Assembly (NCBI GenBank): GCA_902517745.1
Contig: CABYDS010000001.1
Span: 62,001 to 126,000 of the forward strand
Direction: 5' to 3'
DNA from: an uncultured Pelagibacteraceae bacterium
GTDB taxonomy: Bacteria; Pseudomonadota; Alphaproteobacteria; Pelagibacterales; Pelagibacteraceae
DNA: 64,000 nt
Shown here: in pieces, positions 52,744-61,387 of the stretch
Layout of the letters: each line of letters opens with the position of its first letter
Numbering within the stretch: position 1 is the first letter of the stretch
The notes under the pieces: model-generated
The model's database searches: none
What the model was told of the DNA's origin: nothing
What the model saw: the letters and a program-made list of their open reading frames with translations, nothing else
Translations under genes and position numbers: made by a program

Positions 52744-53698
52744 GATTTATTTGATTGTAGGTTCTTTTTATAAAAACATTTATTGATTTTAAATTTTCAT
52801 CTTGGATTATCGACATATCTTTAAAATTTTGTTTGCTGACATCAAAATTTATCAATTTATTTTTGTCTAAAGAAATAAATTTATTTTTAGTTAATTTCTT
52901 GATTTTTCTTACTACTGTTGGTCTTGGTATTCCTGTTATTTCAGAAATAGACATTGCATTAATTCCTTTTATTTTTTTATTAATAATTTTATCTCTCCAT
53001 TTATCTAAATAACTATCAACTCCTTTAAGTTGCCTTCCAATTTTTGAATTATTATTCAAAATTATAGTTGCTAAAATAGTAAATATTTCCATATCACCAA
53101 AATAATTTTTCCACCTTAAGCAGTACGGGAATAAAAATTTATAAAATTGATACCAGCAAAATGAGAAATTATGTTTTATTAAGTTATTAATTTCATTACT
53201 GGTCATTTCGTTTTTTATAACTTTTTCTTCTTTTAAAATTTGACTAAAAACTGATAAAAGTGTGCATATATTTTTTAATGTATCATTTGGCTGTGTTGAA
53301 TTGTAAGCACTTCTATCTATTGTAATCTTCTTGCCCTTTTTTTTAATTATTCCCTTTTTTTCCAGGGATATAACTTTTCTTCTGACACTTTCTTTTGGTA
53401 TTTTAAGATCCTTTGATATTCTTATAAGGTTAATTTTCTCAATCTCTAATGTTTTATCCTTATAAAAATTATTAAAAGTAATATTTAAATTATTTCGCCT
53501 GTAAAAATCAAACTGCTTACTAATCAAATAAATTAAAATCGTGTAAGTATCTATATCTTTAAACACTTTATAAGCACCGATTGTCCATTCAGACATAAGT
53601 TTTAAAAAAAAAGGACTTAAAATATCAAAATGATTTTTGAAAATTTTATCGATCAGTTCATCATCTAGTTCGGAATTTACACTTGGTAGCTGCTTCAT
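52736..53698 (-). CDS. Putative transcription regulator with two winged-helix-like segments
   Basis: 320 residues, no signal peptide. Two HTH-like segments are visible: IRISKDLKIPKESVRRKVISLEKKGIIKKKGKKITID near residue 92 and ISEITGIPRPTVVRKIKKLTKNKFISLDKN near 248. Each has the SxRRKVxxLxKKGxI pattern of winged helices. The flanking regions also resemble each other (FDFYRRNNLNITFN before the first, YLDKWRDKIINKK before the second), so the protein looks like an internal duplication. Two direct repeats lie just upstream of its start and may be its own binding sites. I do not recognise a named family. Confidence 0.7.
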   Translation of the reverse strand: MKQLPSVNSELDDELIDKIFKNHFDILSPFFLKLMSEWTIGAYKVFKDIDTYTILIYLISKQFDFYRRNNLNITFNNFYKDKTLEIEKINLIRISKDLKIPKESVRRKVISLEKKGIIKKKGKKITIDRSAYNSTQPNDTLKNICTLLSVFSQILKEEKVIKNEMTSNEINNLIKHNFSFCWYQFYKFLFPYCLRWKNYFGDMEIFTILATIILNNNSKIGRQLKGVDSYLDKWRDKIINKKIKGINAMSISEITGIPRPTVVRKIKKLTKNKFISLDKNKLINFDVSKQNFKDMSIIQDENLKSINVFIKRTYNQINLN

Positions 53699-53708
53699 AA
53701 TGTATCAA

Positions 53709-53760
53709 AACCCAATTTGAACAATTTTAAAACTTGAGTCAACCCATTTTGAACAGTTAA
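53709..53760. promoter_or_regulatory. Direct repeats upstream of the double-HTH regulator (candidate operators)
   Basis: AACCCAATTTGAACA at 53709 and AACCCATTTTGAACA at 53741 agree at 14 of 15 bases and start 32 bases apart, about three helical turns. They fill the divergent space between the regulator gene and the small membrane-protein gene, so autoregulation is the simplest reading. Confidence 0.6.
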
Positions 53761-53799
53761 ATTCTGTAAAATTTTTTTACTATATGATTTAATAATTTA

Positions 53800-54006
53800 A
53801 TGAGTACTGAAAGCTTAAACAGAACATCTAATATTGAAATACCTGAAAAAAAACAGAGAGTAATTCGAATGTCCCCTCGTAAAGTAAATATAGATGTTCT
53901 AAAGAAACGAGTAATCACTGAAAAGAAAAAAGAGGCACTTCAGTCAAAAATAATAATACTTTCAGTCTGTTTATCTATCGGAATACTAGGTTATTTTGCA
54001 GGTTAA
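53800..54006 (+). CDS. Small C-tail-anchored membrane protein of unknown function
   Basis: 68 residues. A charged, basic N-terminal 45 residues (EKKQRVIRMSPRKVNIDVLKKR, then KKEALQSK) is followed by one hydrophobic segment IIILSVCLSIGILGYFAG at the very end. No signal peptide, so the N-terminus is likely cytoplasmic. Divergent from the double-HTH regulator. Its TAA stop and the TAA of the convergent dehydrogenase share one TTAA palindrome. Codon use matches the neighbours, supporting a real gene. Confidence 0.7.
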   Translation: MSTESLNRTSNIEIPEKKQRVIRMSPRKVNIDVLKKRVITEKKKEALQSKIIILSVCLSIGILGYFAG

Positions 54007-55007
54007 CTAGCTAAGAGAATATCTAAATCCTTTTTAATATTTTTTGGAATTTTTATAGATTTTTTAGAGTTTGTTTTTGTTCTTAAAAACTTTTGCTCGC
54101 CAGGATAAAAGATTTTTTGTCCTTTTAAATTAGGTATTTTTTTTATTCTTTTAATATTTTTTTTTATCTCTTTTTTATAATCTTTAACAAATAGATTGTC
54201 TTTAAATGCTAAAAATAAGTGACCGATATTTTGTGGCCCAGAGAAATCATCAAATGGGTCTTTTACTTTGCCACCATGATTACTTCCAACAAATACTCCA
54301 GTTAAAATATCTACCATCCAGGCTAATCCAGATCCTCTAAATCCAGCTATTGGAAGTTGTACCCCAGCTAGAGCTTCTTTTGCATTTGTAGTTGGTTTAC
54401 CAAATTTGTTTAAAGCAACGCCATATGGTATTTTTTTTCCTAACTTTTCTGCAATCCTAATTTTACCTCTATTAATCATAGACATTGATGTATCCAGTAT
54501 AAACGGAACCTTACTATTTGTTTGAGTTCCAAAACATATTGGATTAGTTCCAAAGACTGATTTTTTTCCACCGAAAGGCGCAATAGCTGGAGGAGCATTT
54601 GTAAATGCAAATGTTATTAAATTTTTTTTAACCGCTTGCTCAACGTAATACCCTGATAGTCCATAATGTCCGCTGTTTTTTACAGCAACTAACCCAATCC
54701 CTGTTTTTTTTGCATTTTGTATTGTTTTTTTAATTGCTTCATCTGCTGCAACAAAACCTATAGAATTATCAGCATCAATTATTGATATAGATTTTGATAT
54801 ATTTTTTACAGTAATTTTAGGTCTCGGATTAATGACTTTTTTTGAGATTCTTTCACAGTACATTTTTAAACGAGACAATCCATGTGAAGGCGCACCTACA
54901 AGTTCTGCATTCATAATTGCATTTGCGCAAACTATAGAGTGTTTTCTGCTTAATTTAAAATTAGTAAAAATTTTAATAATTAAATTTTTAAGCTCTTTTT
55001 CGTCCAT
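54003..55007 (-). CDS. Malate/L-lactate dehydrogenase family (Ldh_2) NAD(P)-dependent oxidoreductase
   Basis: 334 residues. Motifs of the Ldh_2/MDH2 family: AELVGAPSHGLSRLKMYCERI near residue 29, VAVKNSGHYGLSGYYVEQA near 105, TNAPPAIAPFGGKKSVFGTNPI near 136, DTSMSMINRGKI near 171 and GFRGSGLAWMVDILTGV near 229. The family includes malate, ureidoglycolate, 2,3-diketogulonate and (R)-sulfolactate (ComC) dehydrogenases. Given the HpsN-like gene 3 kb away, ComC-type activity deserves mention but is unproven. Confidence 0.88.
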   Translation of the reverse strand: MDEKELKNLIIKIFTNFKLSRKHSIVCANAIMNAELVGAPSHGLSRLKMYCERISKKVINPRPKITVKNISKSISIIDADNSIGFVAADEAIKKTIQNAKKTGIGLVAVKNSGHYGLSGYYVEQAVKKNLITFAFTNAPPAIAPFGGKKSVFGTNPICFGTQTNSKVPFILDTSMSMINRGKIRIAEKLGKKIPYGVALNKFGKPTTNAKEALAGVQLPIAGFRGSGLAWMVDILTGVFVGSNHGGKVKDPFDDFSGPQNIGHLFLAFKDNLFVKDYKKEIKKNIKRIKKIPNLKGQKIFYPGEQKFLRTKTNSKKSIKIPKNIKKDLDILLAS

Positions 55008-55122
55008 AATTTATGTAAACATAATTGATTTCAAAATTAAACTATAAATTGAATATTTTTTTTATTTATTAAAATTATCTTTAAATTTGAAGTAACAAAA
55101 GATTAACATTAGTAGTTTAAAT

Positions 55123-55142
55123 TTATTATCATTAACTAATAA
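55123..55142. promoter_or_regulatory. AT-rich inverted repeat before Fbp/Afu-type binding protein
   Basis: TTATTA-8-TAATAA, ending 15 bases before the ATG at 55158 in a 150-base intergenic space that otherwise shows only AT-rich sequence and a gtgaggga ribosome site. Possible metal-responsive operator; AT-richness makes chance likely. Confidence 0.25.
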
Positions 55143-55157
55143 AAAAGTGAGGGATAT

Positions 55158-56195
55158 ATGAAAAATATACTTAAAGTAGCTTCTATGGCTCTAGTTCTTT
55201 CATTAACACTTTTCGGCATTACAAATAAAGCTTCAGCTGCAAAACTAACATTATATTGCAGCGTTGAAATAGATGTTTGTGAAATGCTTGAACAAGCTTA
55301 TGAAAAAGAAACTGGAACAAAAGTTGCTATGACAAGAGCAAGTAGTGGTGAAACTTTTGCGAAAATAAAAGCAGAAGCATCAAATCCAAAAGGAGATGTT
55401 TGGTTTGGTGGAACAGGAGATCCACATTTAACTGCAGCACAAGAAAATTTAACTGAGAAATATAAATCTGTTCATTTTAATGATTTATTACCTGCAGCTC
55501 AGAACCAAGCAAAAAATGCTGATTTTAAATCAGTAGGAATTTATGTTGGTGCATTAGGTTTTGGATACAACAAAGATCTTTTAGCAAAAAAAGGTCTTCC
55601 AGCTCCAAAATCATGGATGGATTTAACAAAACCAATATATAAAGGTGAAATACAAGTAGCAAATCCAAACTCATCTGGAACTGCTTACACTACCTTAGCC
55701 ACTATTCTTCAAATATTTGGAGAAGATAAAGGTTGGGATTACATGAAAAAACTTCATGCAAACATAAATACATATACTAAATCTGGTTCTGCACCAATTA
55801 AGGCAACTGGTAGAGGTGAAAACTTAATTGGTATTTGTTTCCAACATGATGGTGTGAAACAAACAAAAAAAGGTTTGCCGGTTGTTACGGTCTCTCCTGC
55901 TGAAGGAACTGGTTATGAAGTTGGATCTATGAGTATTATTGCAGGTGCAAGAAATATGAAGGAAGCTAAAAAGTTTTATGACTGGGCTTTAAGTCCCGCT
56001 ATTCAAACTATGGTCTTCACTTCAGGAAAATCTTTGCAAGTGCCATCTAATACTAAAGCAAAAGCTGATCCTGATGCTCCAGACTTATCAACAATAAACT
56101 TAATTGATTATAATTTTAAAGTTTATGGAGATAAAAGTACTAGAGCGAGTTTGTTATCCAAATGGGATAACGATGTTTCTGTAATTCCTAGATAA
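55158..56195 (+). CDS. Periplasmic binding protein of Fbp/Afu type (iron(III) or related ligand)
   Basis: 345 residues; signal peptide ends ASAAK near residue 28. LYCSVEIDVCEMLEQAYEKETGTKV near 33, SSGETFAKIKAEASNPKGDVWFGG near 63, and IYVGALGFGYNKDLLAKKGLPAPKSWMDL near 129 match FbpA/AfuA-type proteins. Family ligands include ferric iron, hexose phosphates and aminoethylphosphonate. The tyrosine pair used by FbpA for iron is not obvious, and two cysteines near the mature N-terminus are unusual. The permease follows after 9 bases, without a hairpin. Confidence 0.82.
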   Translation: MKNILKVASMALVLSLTLFGITNKASAAKLTLYCSVEIDVCEMLEQAYEKETGTKVAMTRASSGETFAKIKAEASNPKGDVWFGGTGDPHLTAAQENLTEKYKSVHFNDLLPAAQNQAKNADFKSVGIYVGALGFGYNKDLLAKKGLPAPKSWMDLTKPIYKGEIQVANPNSSGTAYTTLATILQIFGEDKGWDYMKKLHANINTYTKSGSAPIKATGRGENLIGICFQHDGVKQTKKGLPVVTVSPAEGTGYEVGSMSIIAGARNMKEAKKFYDWALSPAIQTMVFTSGKSLQVPSNTKAKADPDAPDLSTINLIDYNFKVYGDKSTRASLLSKWDNDVSVIPR

Positions 56196-56204
56196 GGAAT
56201 TATA

Positions 56205-58403
56205 ATGAGAGGGCTCGTTATCTGTTGGATGCTCATCGGAGTATTGGGTTTCCTAATATTTCCATGGTATGTAACAGGTGACGGGTTTTTCTCAATAAAC
56301 TGGATATTAGAATATTCTTTAGAAGATTATGGTTCTGTATTACCACAGGTATTTATTAATAAAAAATATTGGCTTCTTCCTTTAGTTGTTCCTTTATTTT
56401 TTCCATTATCAACCTTAAAATTAAATCAGAGTAATCCCATTTATTCCAAAATTTTCTTGTACTCAGGATTGTTTGGCATTTTTTATTTTATTCTTCAGGG
56501 GTTTTCAATTGGTATAAGAGGGTGGAATTTTGAAATCTTTCAATCGATTTTTGGCGATGTAGAAAATCAATTTGGAGTAGGGTCTGGTGCAGTTCTTTTA
56601 TGCTCTACATTTATTTTTTATATTACACACGGGCTATCCTCACGTGGGTGGTTGAATGGAGACAATTTTATTGTAGGAAGCATAGGAAGCATAATTATTT
56701 TAGTTTCAACTTTTGTTTTTTTTCCTATTTTTAGAATGTTTGCTGTTGCCTTTAAAGGCACAGAGGGTGGATATGAAATCAGTAATTTTTCAACCAAAAT
56801 ATTTAATAAAGGAATTTGGGGTCTTGATTGTTTGTATAGTGATTATGCATGTGGTGTTTTTTGGAACACCGTTACTATGGGAACACTTACAGCTTTCTCT
56901 TCAACAATTTTGGGTTTAGGTTTTGCTTTATTAATTGCAAGAACAAGTTTTAAATTTAAAAAAACGATTAGAATTTTATCTGTTTTACCAATCATAACTC
57001 CTCCATTTGTAATTGGTTTAGCGATAATAATTTTATTTGGTAGAACGGGAGTTGTAAGTTCTTTTCTTGAATGGGCTTTCGAGATAGAGCCCTCGAGATG
57101 GATTTATGGTTTACCAGGAATATGGTTTGCACAAACTCTAGCTTTTACACCTATTGCTTTTTTAGTTTTAATAGGAGTTGTTGAAAGTGTAAGTCCTGCA
57201 ATGGAAGAGGCTTCACAAACATTGAGAGCTTCAAAATGGCAAGTTTTTAAAACTGTTACATTGCCTTTAATGAGACCTGGAATTGCCAATGCATTTTTGC
57301 TTGGCTTTATTGAAAGCTTAGCTGATTTTGGAAATCCACTAGTGTTAGGTGCCGAATATGATGTTTTATCTACAGAAATATTCTTTGCAATTGTGGGTGC
57401 ACAGTATGATGAAACAAAAGCTGCAATATTAGCAATGATTTTATTAACCGTTGTTCTGGTAGTATTTTATCTTCAGAACCAATGGTTGGGAAAAAAATCC
57501 TATATTTCAATTTCTGGCAAAGGGGATAGTGGAGTTCATCCTGAATTACCAAATAATACTAAGTGGATAATTTACTCAACTGTTCTACCTTGGGCACTCC
57601 TTACATTTATAATTTATATAATGATTATGTTTGGTGGATTTGTAGAGATGTGGGGTGTCGATCACAGTTTTACTTTAAGACACTATGTTGAAGCATTTAG
57701 TGTTGAATGGGTTAAAGAAAGAGGAATTTTGTGGACTGGTACCGCGTGGAATTCTTTTAACACTACTTTTGCGATAGCATTAATTTCATCATTTCCTACT
57801 GCTGCAATAGGTATTTTAACAGCATATCTTCTTACAAGACACAAATTTAAAGGAAAAAATGCTTTCGAATTCGGCACAATGTTAAGTTTTGCAATACCTG
57901 GAAGTGTTATTGGCGTGAGTTACGTTTTTGCGTTTAATGTTCCACCACTTGAACTTACAGGAACAGGAATTATTTTGGTAATCGCTTTTGTATTTAGAAA
58001 TATGCCTGTTGGGGTTAGGGCAGGCATAGCTTCAATGAATCAATTAGATCCTCATTTAGATGAAGCATCATCAACATTGAATGCATCTAGTTCTCAAACA
58101 TTTAGGAATGTAATTCTTCCATTGCTTAAACCTGCAATTACTGCTTCTTTAGTTTTTAGTTTTGTTAGAGCAATGACGGCAATTAGTGCTGTTATATTCC
58201 TTGTTAGTGCTAATTATGATTTAGCTGTCTCATATATATTAGGAAGATTAGAAAACAATGATTATGGTCTAGCAATTGTTTATTCGTCTGCATTAATTGT
58301 TGTTATGTTATTTACAATAACTTTAATGCAATTAATAATAGGTAAACGAAAATTAGGAAGAAGAGAAGAAACAGCAGGAATACTACAAGGAAATTTTGGA
58401 TAA
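56205..58403 (+). CDS. Fused ABC permease with two transmembrane domains (Fbp/AfuB type)
   Basis: 732 residues with two BPD_transp_1 domains. EAA loops are MEEASQTLRASKWQVFKTVTLPLMRPG near residue 333 and LDEASSTLNASSSQTFRNVILPLLKPA near 621, the usual fused AfuB/FbpB layout. A hydrophobic N-terminal region of about 170 residues precedes the first domain, longer than in FbpB but seen in AfuB-type proteins. It overlaps the ATPase start by one base (TAATG). Confidence 0.92.
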   Translation: MRGLVICWMLIGVLGFLIFPWYVTGDGFFSINWILEYSLEDYGSVLPQVFINKKYWLLPLVVPLFFPLSTLKLNQSNPIYSKIFLYSGLFGIFYFILQGFSIGIRGWNFEIFQSIFGDVENQFGVGSGAVLLCSTFIFYITHGLSSRGWLNGDNFIVGSIGSIIILVSTFVFFPIFRMFAVAFKGTEGGYEISNFSTKIFNKGIWGLDCLYSDYACGVFWNTVTMGTLTAFSSTILGLGFALLIARTSFKFKKTIRILSVLPIITPPFVIGLAIIILFGRTGVVSSFLEWAFEIEPSRWIYGLPGIWFAQTLAFTPIAFLVLIGVVESVSPAMEEASQTLRASKWQVFKTVTLPLMRPGIANAFLLGFIESLADFGNPLVLGAEYDVLSTEIFFAIVGAQYDETKAAILAMILLTVVLVVFYLQNQWLGKKSYISISGKGDSGVHPELPNNTKWIIYSTVLPWALLTFIIYIMIMFGGFVEMWGVDHSFTLRHYVEAFSVEWVKERGILWTGTAWNSFNTTFAIALISSFPTAAIGILTAYLLTRHKFKGKNAFEFGTMLSFAIPGSVIGVSYVFAFNVPPLELTGTGIILVIAFVFRNMPVGVRAGIASMNQLDPHLDEASSTLNASSSQTFRNVILPLLKPAITASLVFSFVRAMTAISAVIFLVSANYDLAVSYILGRLENNDYGLAIVYSSALIVVMLFTITLMQLIIGKRKLGRREETAGILQGNFG

Positions 58404-59458
58404 TGAAAAAAGCAGAAGTAAAATTTGAAAATATTACAAAAAAATTTAATGAGACTGTTGCTGTTGATAATGTGAGTTGTACTTTTGAAGCAGGAACACT
58501 GACTACATTACTAGGTCCTTCTGGATGCGGAAAAACCACTTCTTTAAGAATTATTGCTGGTCTAGAAAGAGCTACTAGTGGCAGAATTTTAGTAGAAAAT
58601 GAAGATGTAACATTATTACCAGCAACAGACAGAGATGTATCTATGGTATTTCAATCTTATGCTTTGTTTCCACACATGAGTGTGCTTGAAAATGTATCGT
58701 ATGGTTTAAAGATGATAAATGTTCCAAAAGAAGAATTTACAGAAAAATCTTTAGAAACTCTGAAGTTAGTTAATTTAGAAGGTTATGAAAATAGGATGCC
58801 CTCAGAGCTATCTGGAGGTCAGCAGCAAAGAGTAGCAGTTGCAAGAGCAATTGTACTGAAACCTAAGGTTCTACTCTTTGACGAGCCTTTATCTAATTTA
58901 GATGCAAAATTAAGAAGACAAGTAAGAGAGGATATTAGAGAAATTCAACAAAAACTTGGAGTAACTACAATTTATGTAACTCACGATCAAGAGGAAGCAT
59001 TAGCAATTTCTGACAAAGTAATTGTAATGAACAATGCTATTATTGCTCAACAAGGTAGCCCAAAAGAATTGTATAACTTTCCTAAAACTAAATTTGTAGC
59101 CAACTTCATAGGAGACGCAAATGTTGTTAAAGCTAAAATCATTAATCAAAATAATAATGTTTACGAGATTCAATTAGCAGAAATGAAAATTAATATAAAA
59201 AGTGATCAAAAATTAGAAAGTTCAGTTTCCGTCTCTTTAAGACCAGAAAAAATAACTATTTCAAAAAGTCCTGAAAAAAACTCAATACATGCATCTGTTA
59301 ATAATGCGTCATTCGTTGGAAATAGTTATCAATATATAGTTAATTCAAAAGTCGGTAAGATTTACGTAGTTTCTAGCGATACCAATGAAATATTTAATGT
59401 TGGAGAAAACGTTTATTTAAATTTCGACGAAAAAGAATTACGCTTACTCGACGATTAA
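58403..59458 (+). CDS. ABC transporter ATPase (FbpC/PotA type)
   Basis: 351 residues. Walker A GPSGCGKTTSLR near residue 38, Q-loop MVFQSYALFPHMSVLENV near 80, signature LSGGQQQRVAVARAI near 134, Walker B VLLFDEPLSNLDAKLRRQ near 154, and a C-terminal TOBE-like domain with SLRPEKITISK near 272. Energises the fused permease upstream. The convergent long-permease gene ends 3 bases after its stop. It might also serve the ATPase-less sugar ABC system, but nothing in sequence shows this. Confidence 0.93.
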   Translation: MKKAEVKFENITKKFNETVAVDNVSCTFEAGTLTTLLGPSGCGKTTSLRIIAGLERATSGRILVENEDVTLLPATDRDVSMVFQSYALFPHMSVLENVSYGLKMINVPKEEFTEKSLETLKLVNLEGYENRMPSELSGGQQQRVAVARAIVLKPKVLLFDEPLSNLDAKLRRQVREDIREIQQKLGVTTIYVTHDQEEALAISDKVIVMNNAIIAQQGSPKELYNFPKTKFVANFIGDANVVKAKIINQNNNVYEIQLAEMKINIKSDQKLESSVSVSLRPEKITISKSPEKNSIHASVNNASFVGNSYQYIVNSKVGKIYVVSSDTNEIFNVGENVYLNFDEKELRLLDD

Positions 59459-59461
59459 GGA

Positions 59462-61387
59462 TTAGCCTTTACCTCTCCAAGGTATTGTCTTATCTATAAT
59501 TTTTCTCAAAGTTACATCAAAAAGAAGACCCAACATACCCATTATAAAAATTGTGATCCAAATTACTTCATATTGAAAATACTTTTTGGCAACATTTTCA
59601 ACAAATCCAATTCCAGTTGTACCTGCTAAAAATTCTGCTGCAACCAAAGTTCCCCAACACATACCAACCGCCACTCTAATACCTGTTAAAATTTCAGGTA
59701 AAGAATTTGGAAAAATAACATATCTAAGTATTTGTCTTTTAGAAGCACCAAGAGAATGTGCTGCATGTATTTTAGATAGCTGTGTACCTGATGCTCCAGC
59801 TCTAGCTGAAATGATCATTATAGACAATGAAACCATAAATAATAAAAATACTTTTCCAGTATTATCAATACCTAAAACCGAGATTATTAAAGGAGCCCAC
59901 GCAAGTGGAGGTACTGGTCTATAAAGTTCAATTAATGGATCAAAGAAACCTTTAGCAAATCTATTTAAGCCCATGAAAAGTCCTAATGGAACACCAATCA
60001 ATATTCCAAAAACTAATCCAAGAAAAACTCTTAAAAATGAATCCCAAATATGACCATAAGGAACAGGGATTTTAAATAATTTAAAATCACCAGTAACAAT
60101 TTTTAAAACTTTACCTTTAAAATTTTGCTTAACCACACCGTCTTTAGTGTGAACCGGATATTCTCCAGGCAAAACATCAGCTATCCAATCTGGCAATATA
60201 AAGCCAATTATTTGGCTTACATCCATCATATCAATCCAAAGAAGTGGGATATTTTTGTAACCTACACTTGGCTTAGACATTAAAATAAATTTATTAAGTG
60301 TATCTGAGGGTTTTGGTAACCATCTACCTGAACCTTGCTCAGAACAACTAGGACCACTTGCAACTATAGTTCCTGCAGGGAATAAAAGAATGTCAATTAA
60401 TCTTAAACCCCCTTGCTCAGTTTTTTGAAGATTATCAAATTCAATAATTGCATTTTGCATTTCATTAAGAGCATTTGGTGGATAAATACTTGCAAATTCA
60501 ATTCTTCTTGCAATTTTTACAATGTTTTTTGCGTAAGTAGATGCCACTTCCTCAGTGTCATCTAAATTTTTTCTATATAATTTTATCTCTGATTTAAGTT
60601 CTTTTATTGCATTTTTGAATTGAGGATTATGGTTTCTTAATTTAAAAAATTTATCGTTAATTTTTTTTAATTGTTCAGCTGCAGCGTGAAATTTTAACCC
60701 TCTATCAGTTTCAGGCACTAAAGGTACTTCAATAGTGTTTTCTATTGATCCTGTGCCGGCACTTACAGTTACTATACCCCAGCTTCCTTGCTCAGCAATT
60801 GCCTTTTGTCTTTCATTTTTTTGCTCTGGTGTTTCAAATGGATAATCTTTCTTTTGAAAATTAGTGCTTAACAATCTAATTTCATCAGTCATCTCATCTA
60901 TTTTTATTTTTGTATTAATCTCCATTAGATTATCGTTAGTAAGCAATGGAATTAATTTGTTTGTTTTATTAATAAAACCAACTAATGCAGTTTTCTGTAT
61001 GTTGCTTAAATCTGGCGAATTTTGAATTTCTAAACTTATTTTTTTAAGATTTTTATTTTCTATTTTTATTATTGAAGTACTTTTGAATTCTCTTTCTTCA
61101 ATTGGAAATTGATATTTTAATCCTAGTAAAGACTCATTTATTTTTGCGACCTGACATAATTCATTTGCTGATTTTGGATAAAATCCTTTTGCAATATCCC
61201 AGGAATAATAAAGCCAAACTAACAATATTGCACTGCTTCCGACAATTATCCAATGAGTTCCACCTTTTGCTCTTTCTGGATTTCCAAAAACTGCATCAAC
61301 TTTTTCAGTTTTTATTAAACGTCTTCCATAAAGTATGCACCCGATAATTGATAAGAGAATTAATATTGTTATTATTTGAGTAAACAT
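59462..61387 (-). CDS. Taurine/nitrate-type ABC permease with large extra N-terminal domain
   Basis: 641 residues; ordinary SsuC/TauC permeases have about 260. The last 250 residues are a normal BPD_transp_1 unit (GHIWDSFLRVFLGLVFGILIGVPLGLFMG near residue 445, EAA loop AAHSLGASKRQILRYVIFPNSLPEI near 543). Ahead lie two helices (5-22, 48-65) and a roughly 300-residue soluble part with Lys/Glu-rich helices and a WGIVTVSAGTGSIENTIEVP segment near 200. The frame is continuous with no sign of fused genes. Function of the extra domain is unknown; it may be periplasmic and contact the binding protein. Confidence 0.85.
   Translation of the reverse strand: MFTQIITILILLSIIGCILYGRRLIKTEKVDAVFGNPERAKGGTHWIIVGSSAILLVWLYYSWDIAKGFYPKSANELCQVAKINESLLGLKYQFPIEEREFKSTSIIKIENKNLKKISLEIQNSPDLSNIQKTALVGFINKTNKLIPLLTNDNLMEINTKIKIDEMTDEIRLLSTNFQKKDYPFETPEQKNERQKAIAEQGSWGIVTVSAGTGSIENTIEVPLVPETDRGLKFHAAAEQLKKINDKFFKLRNHNPQFKNAIKELKSEIKLYRKNLDDTEEVASTYAKNIVKIARRIEFASIYPPNALNEMQNAIIEFDNLQKTEQGGLRLIDILLFPAGTIVASGPSCSEQGSGRWLPKPSDTLNKFILMSKPSVGYKNIPLLWIDMMDVSQIIGFILPDWIADVLPGEYPVHTKDGVVKQNFKGKVLKIVTGDFKLFKIPVPYGHIWDSFLRVFLGLVFGILIGVPLGLFMGLNRFAKGFFDPLIELYRPVPPLAWAPLIISVLGIDNTGKVFLLFMVSLSIMIISARAGASGTQLSKIHAAHSLGASKRQILRYVIFPNSLPEILTGIRVAVGMCWGTLVAAEFLAGTTGIGFVENVAKKYFQYEVIWITIFIMGMLGLLFDVTLRKIIDKTIPWRGKG

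Noticed and set aside
55008-55157. Riboswitch or small RNA before the Fbp/Afu-type binding protein
   Set aside because: 150 bases of AT-rich sequence with no stable stem or known aptamer core; only a weak inverted repeat near the ribosome site.
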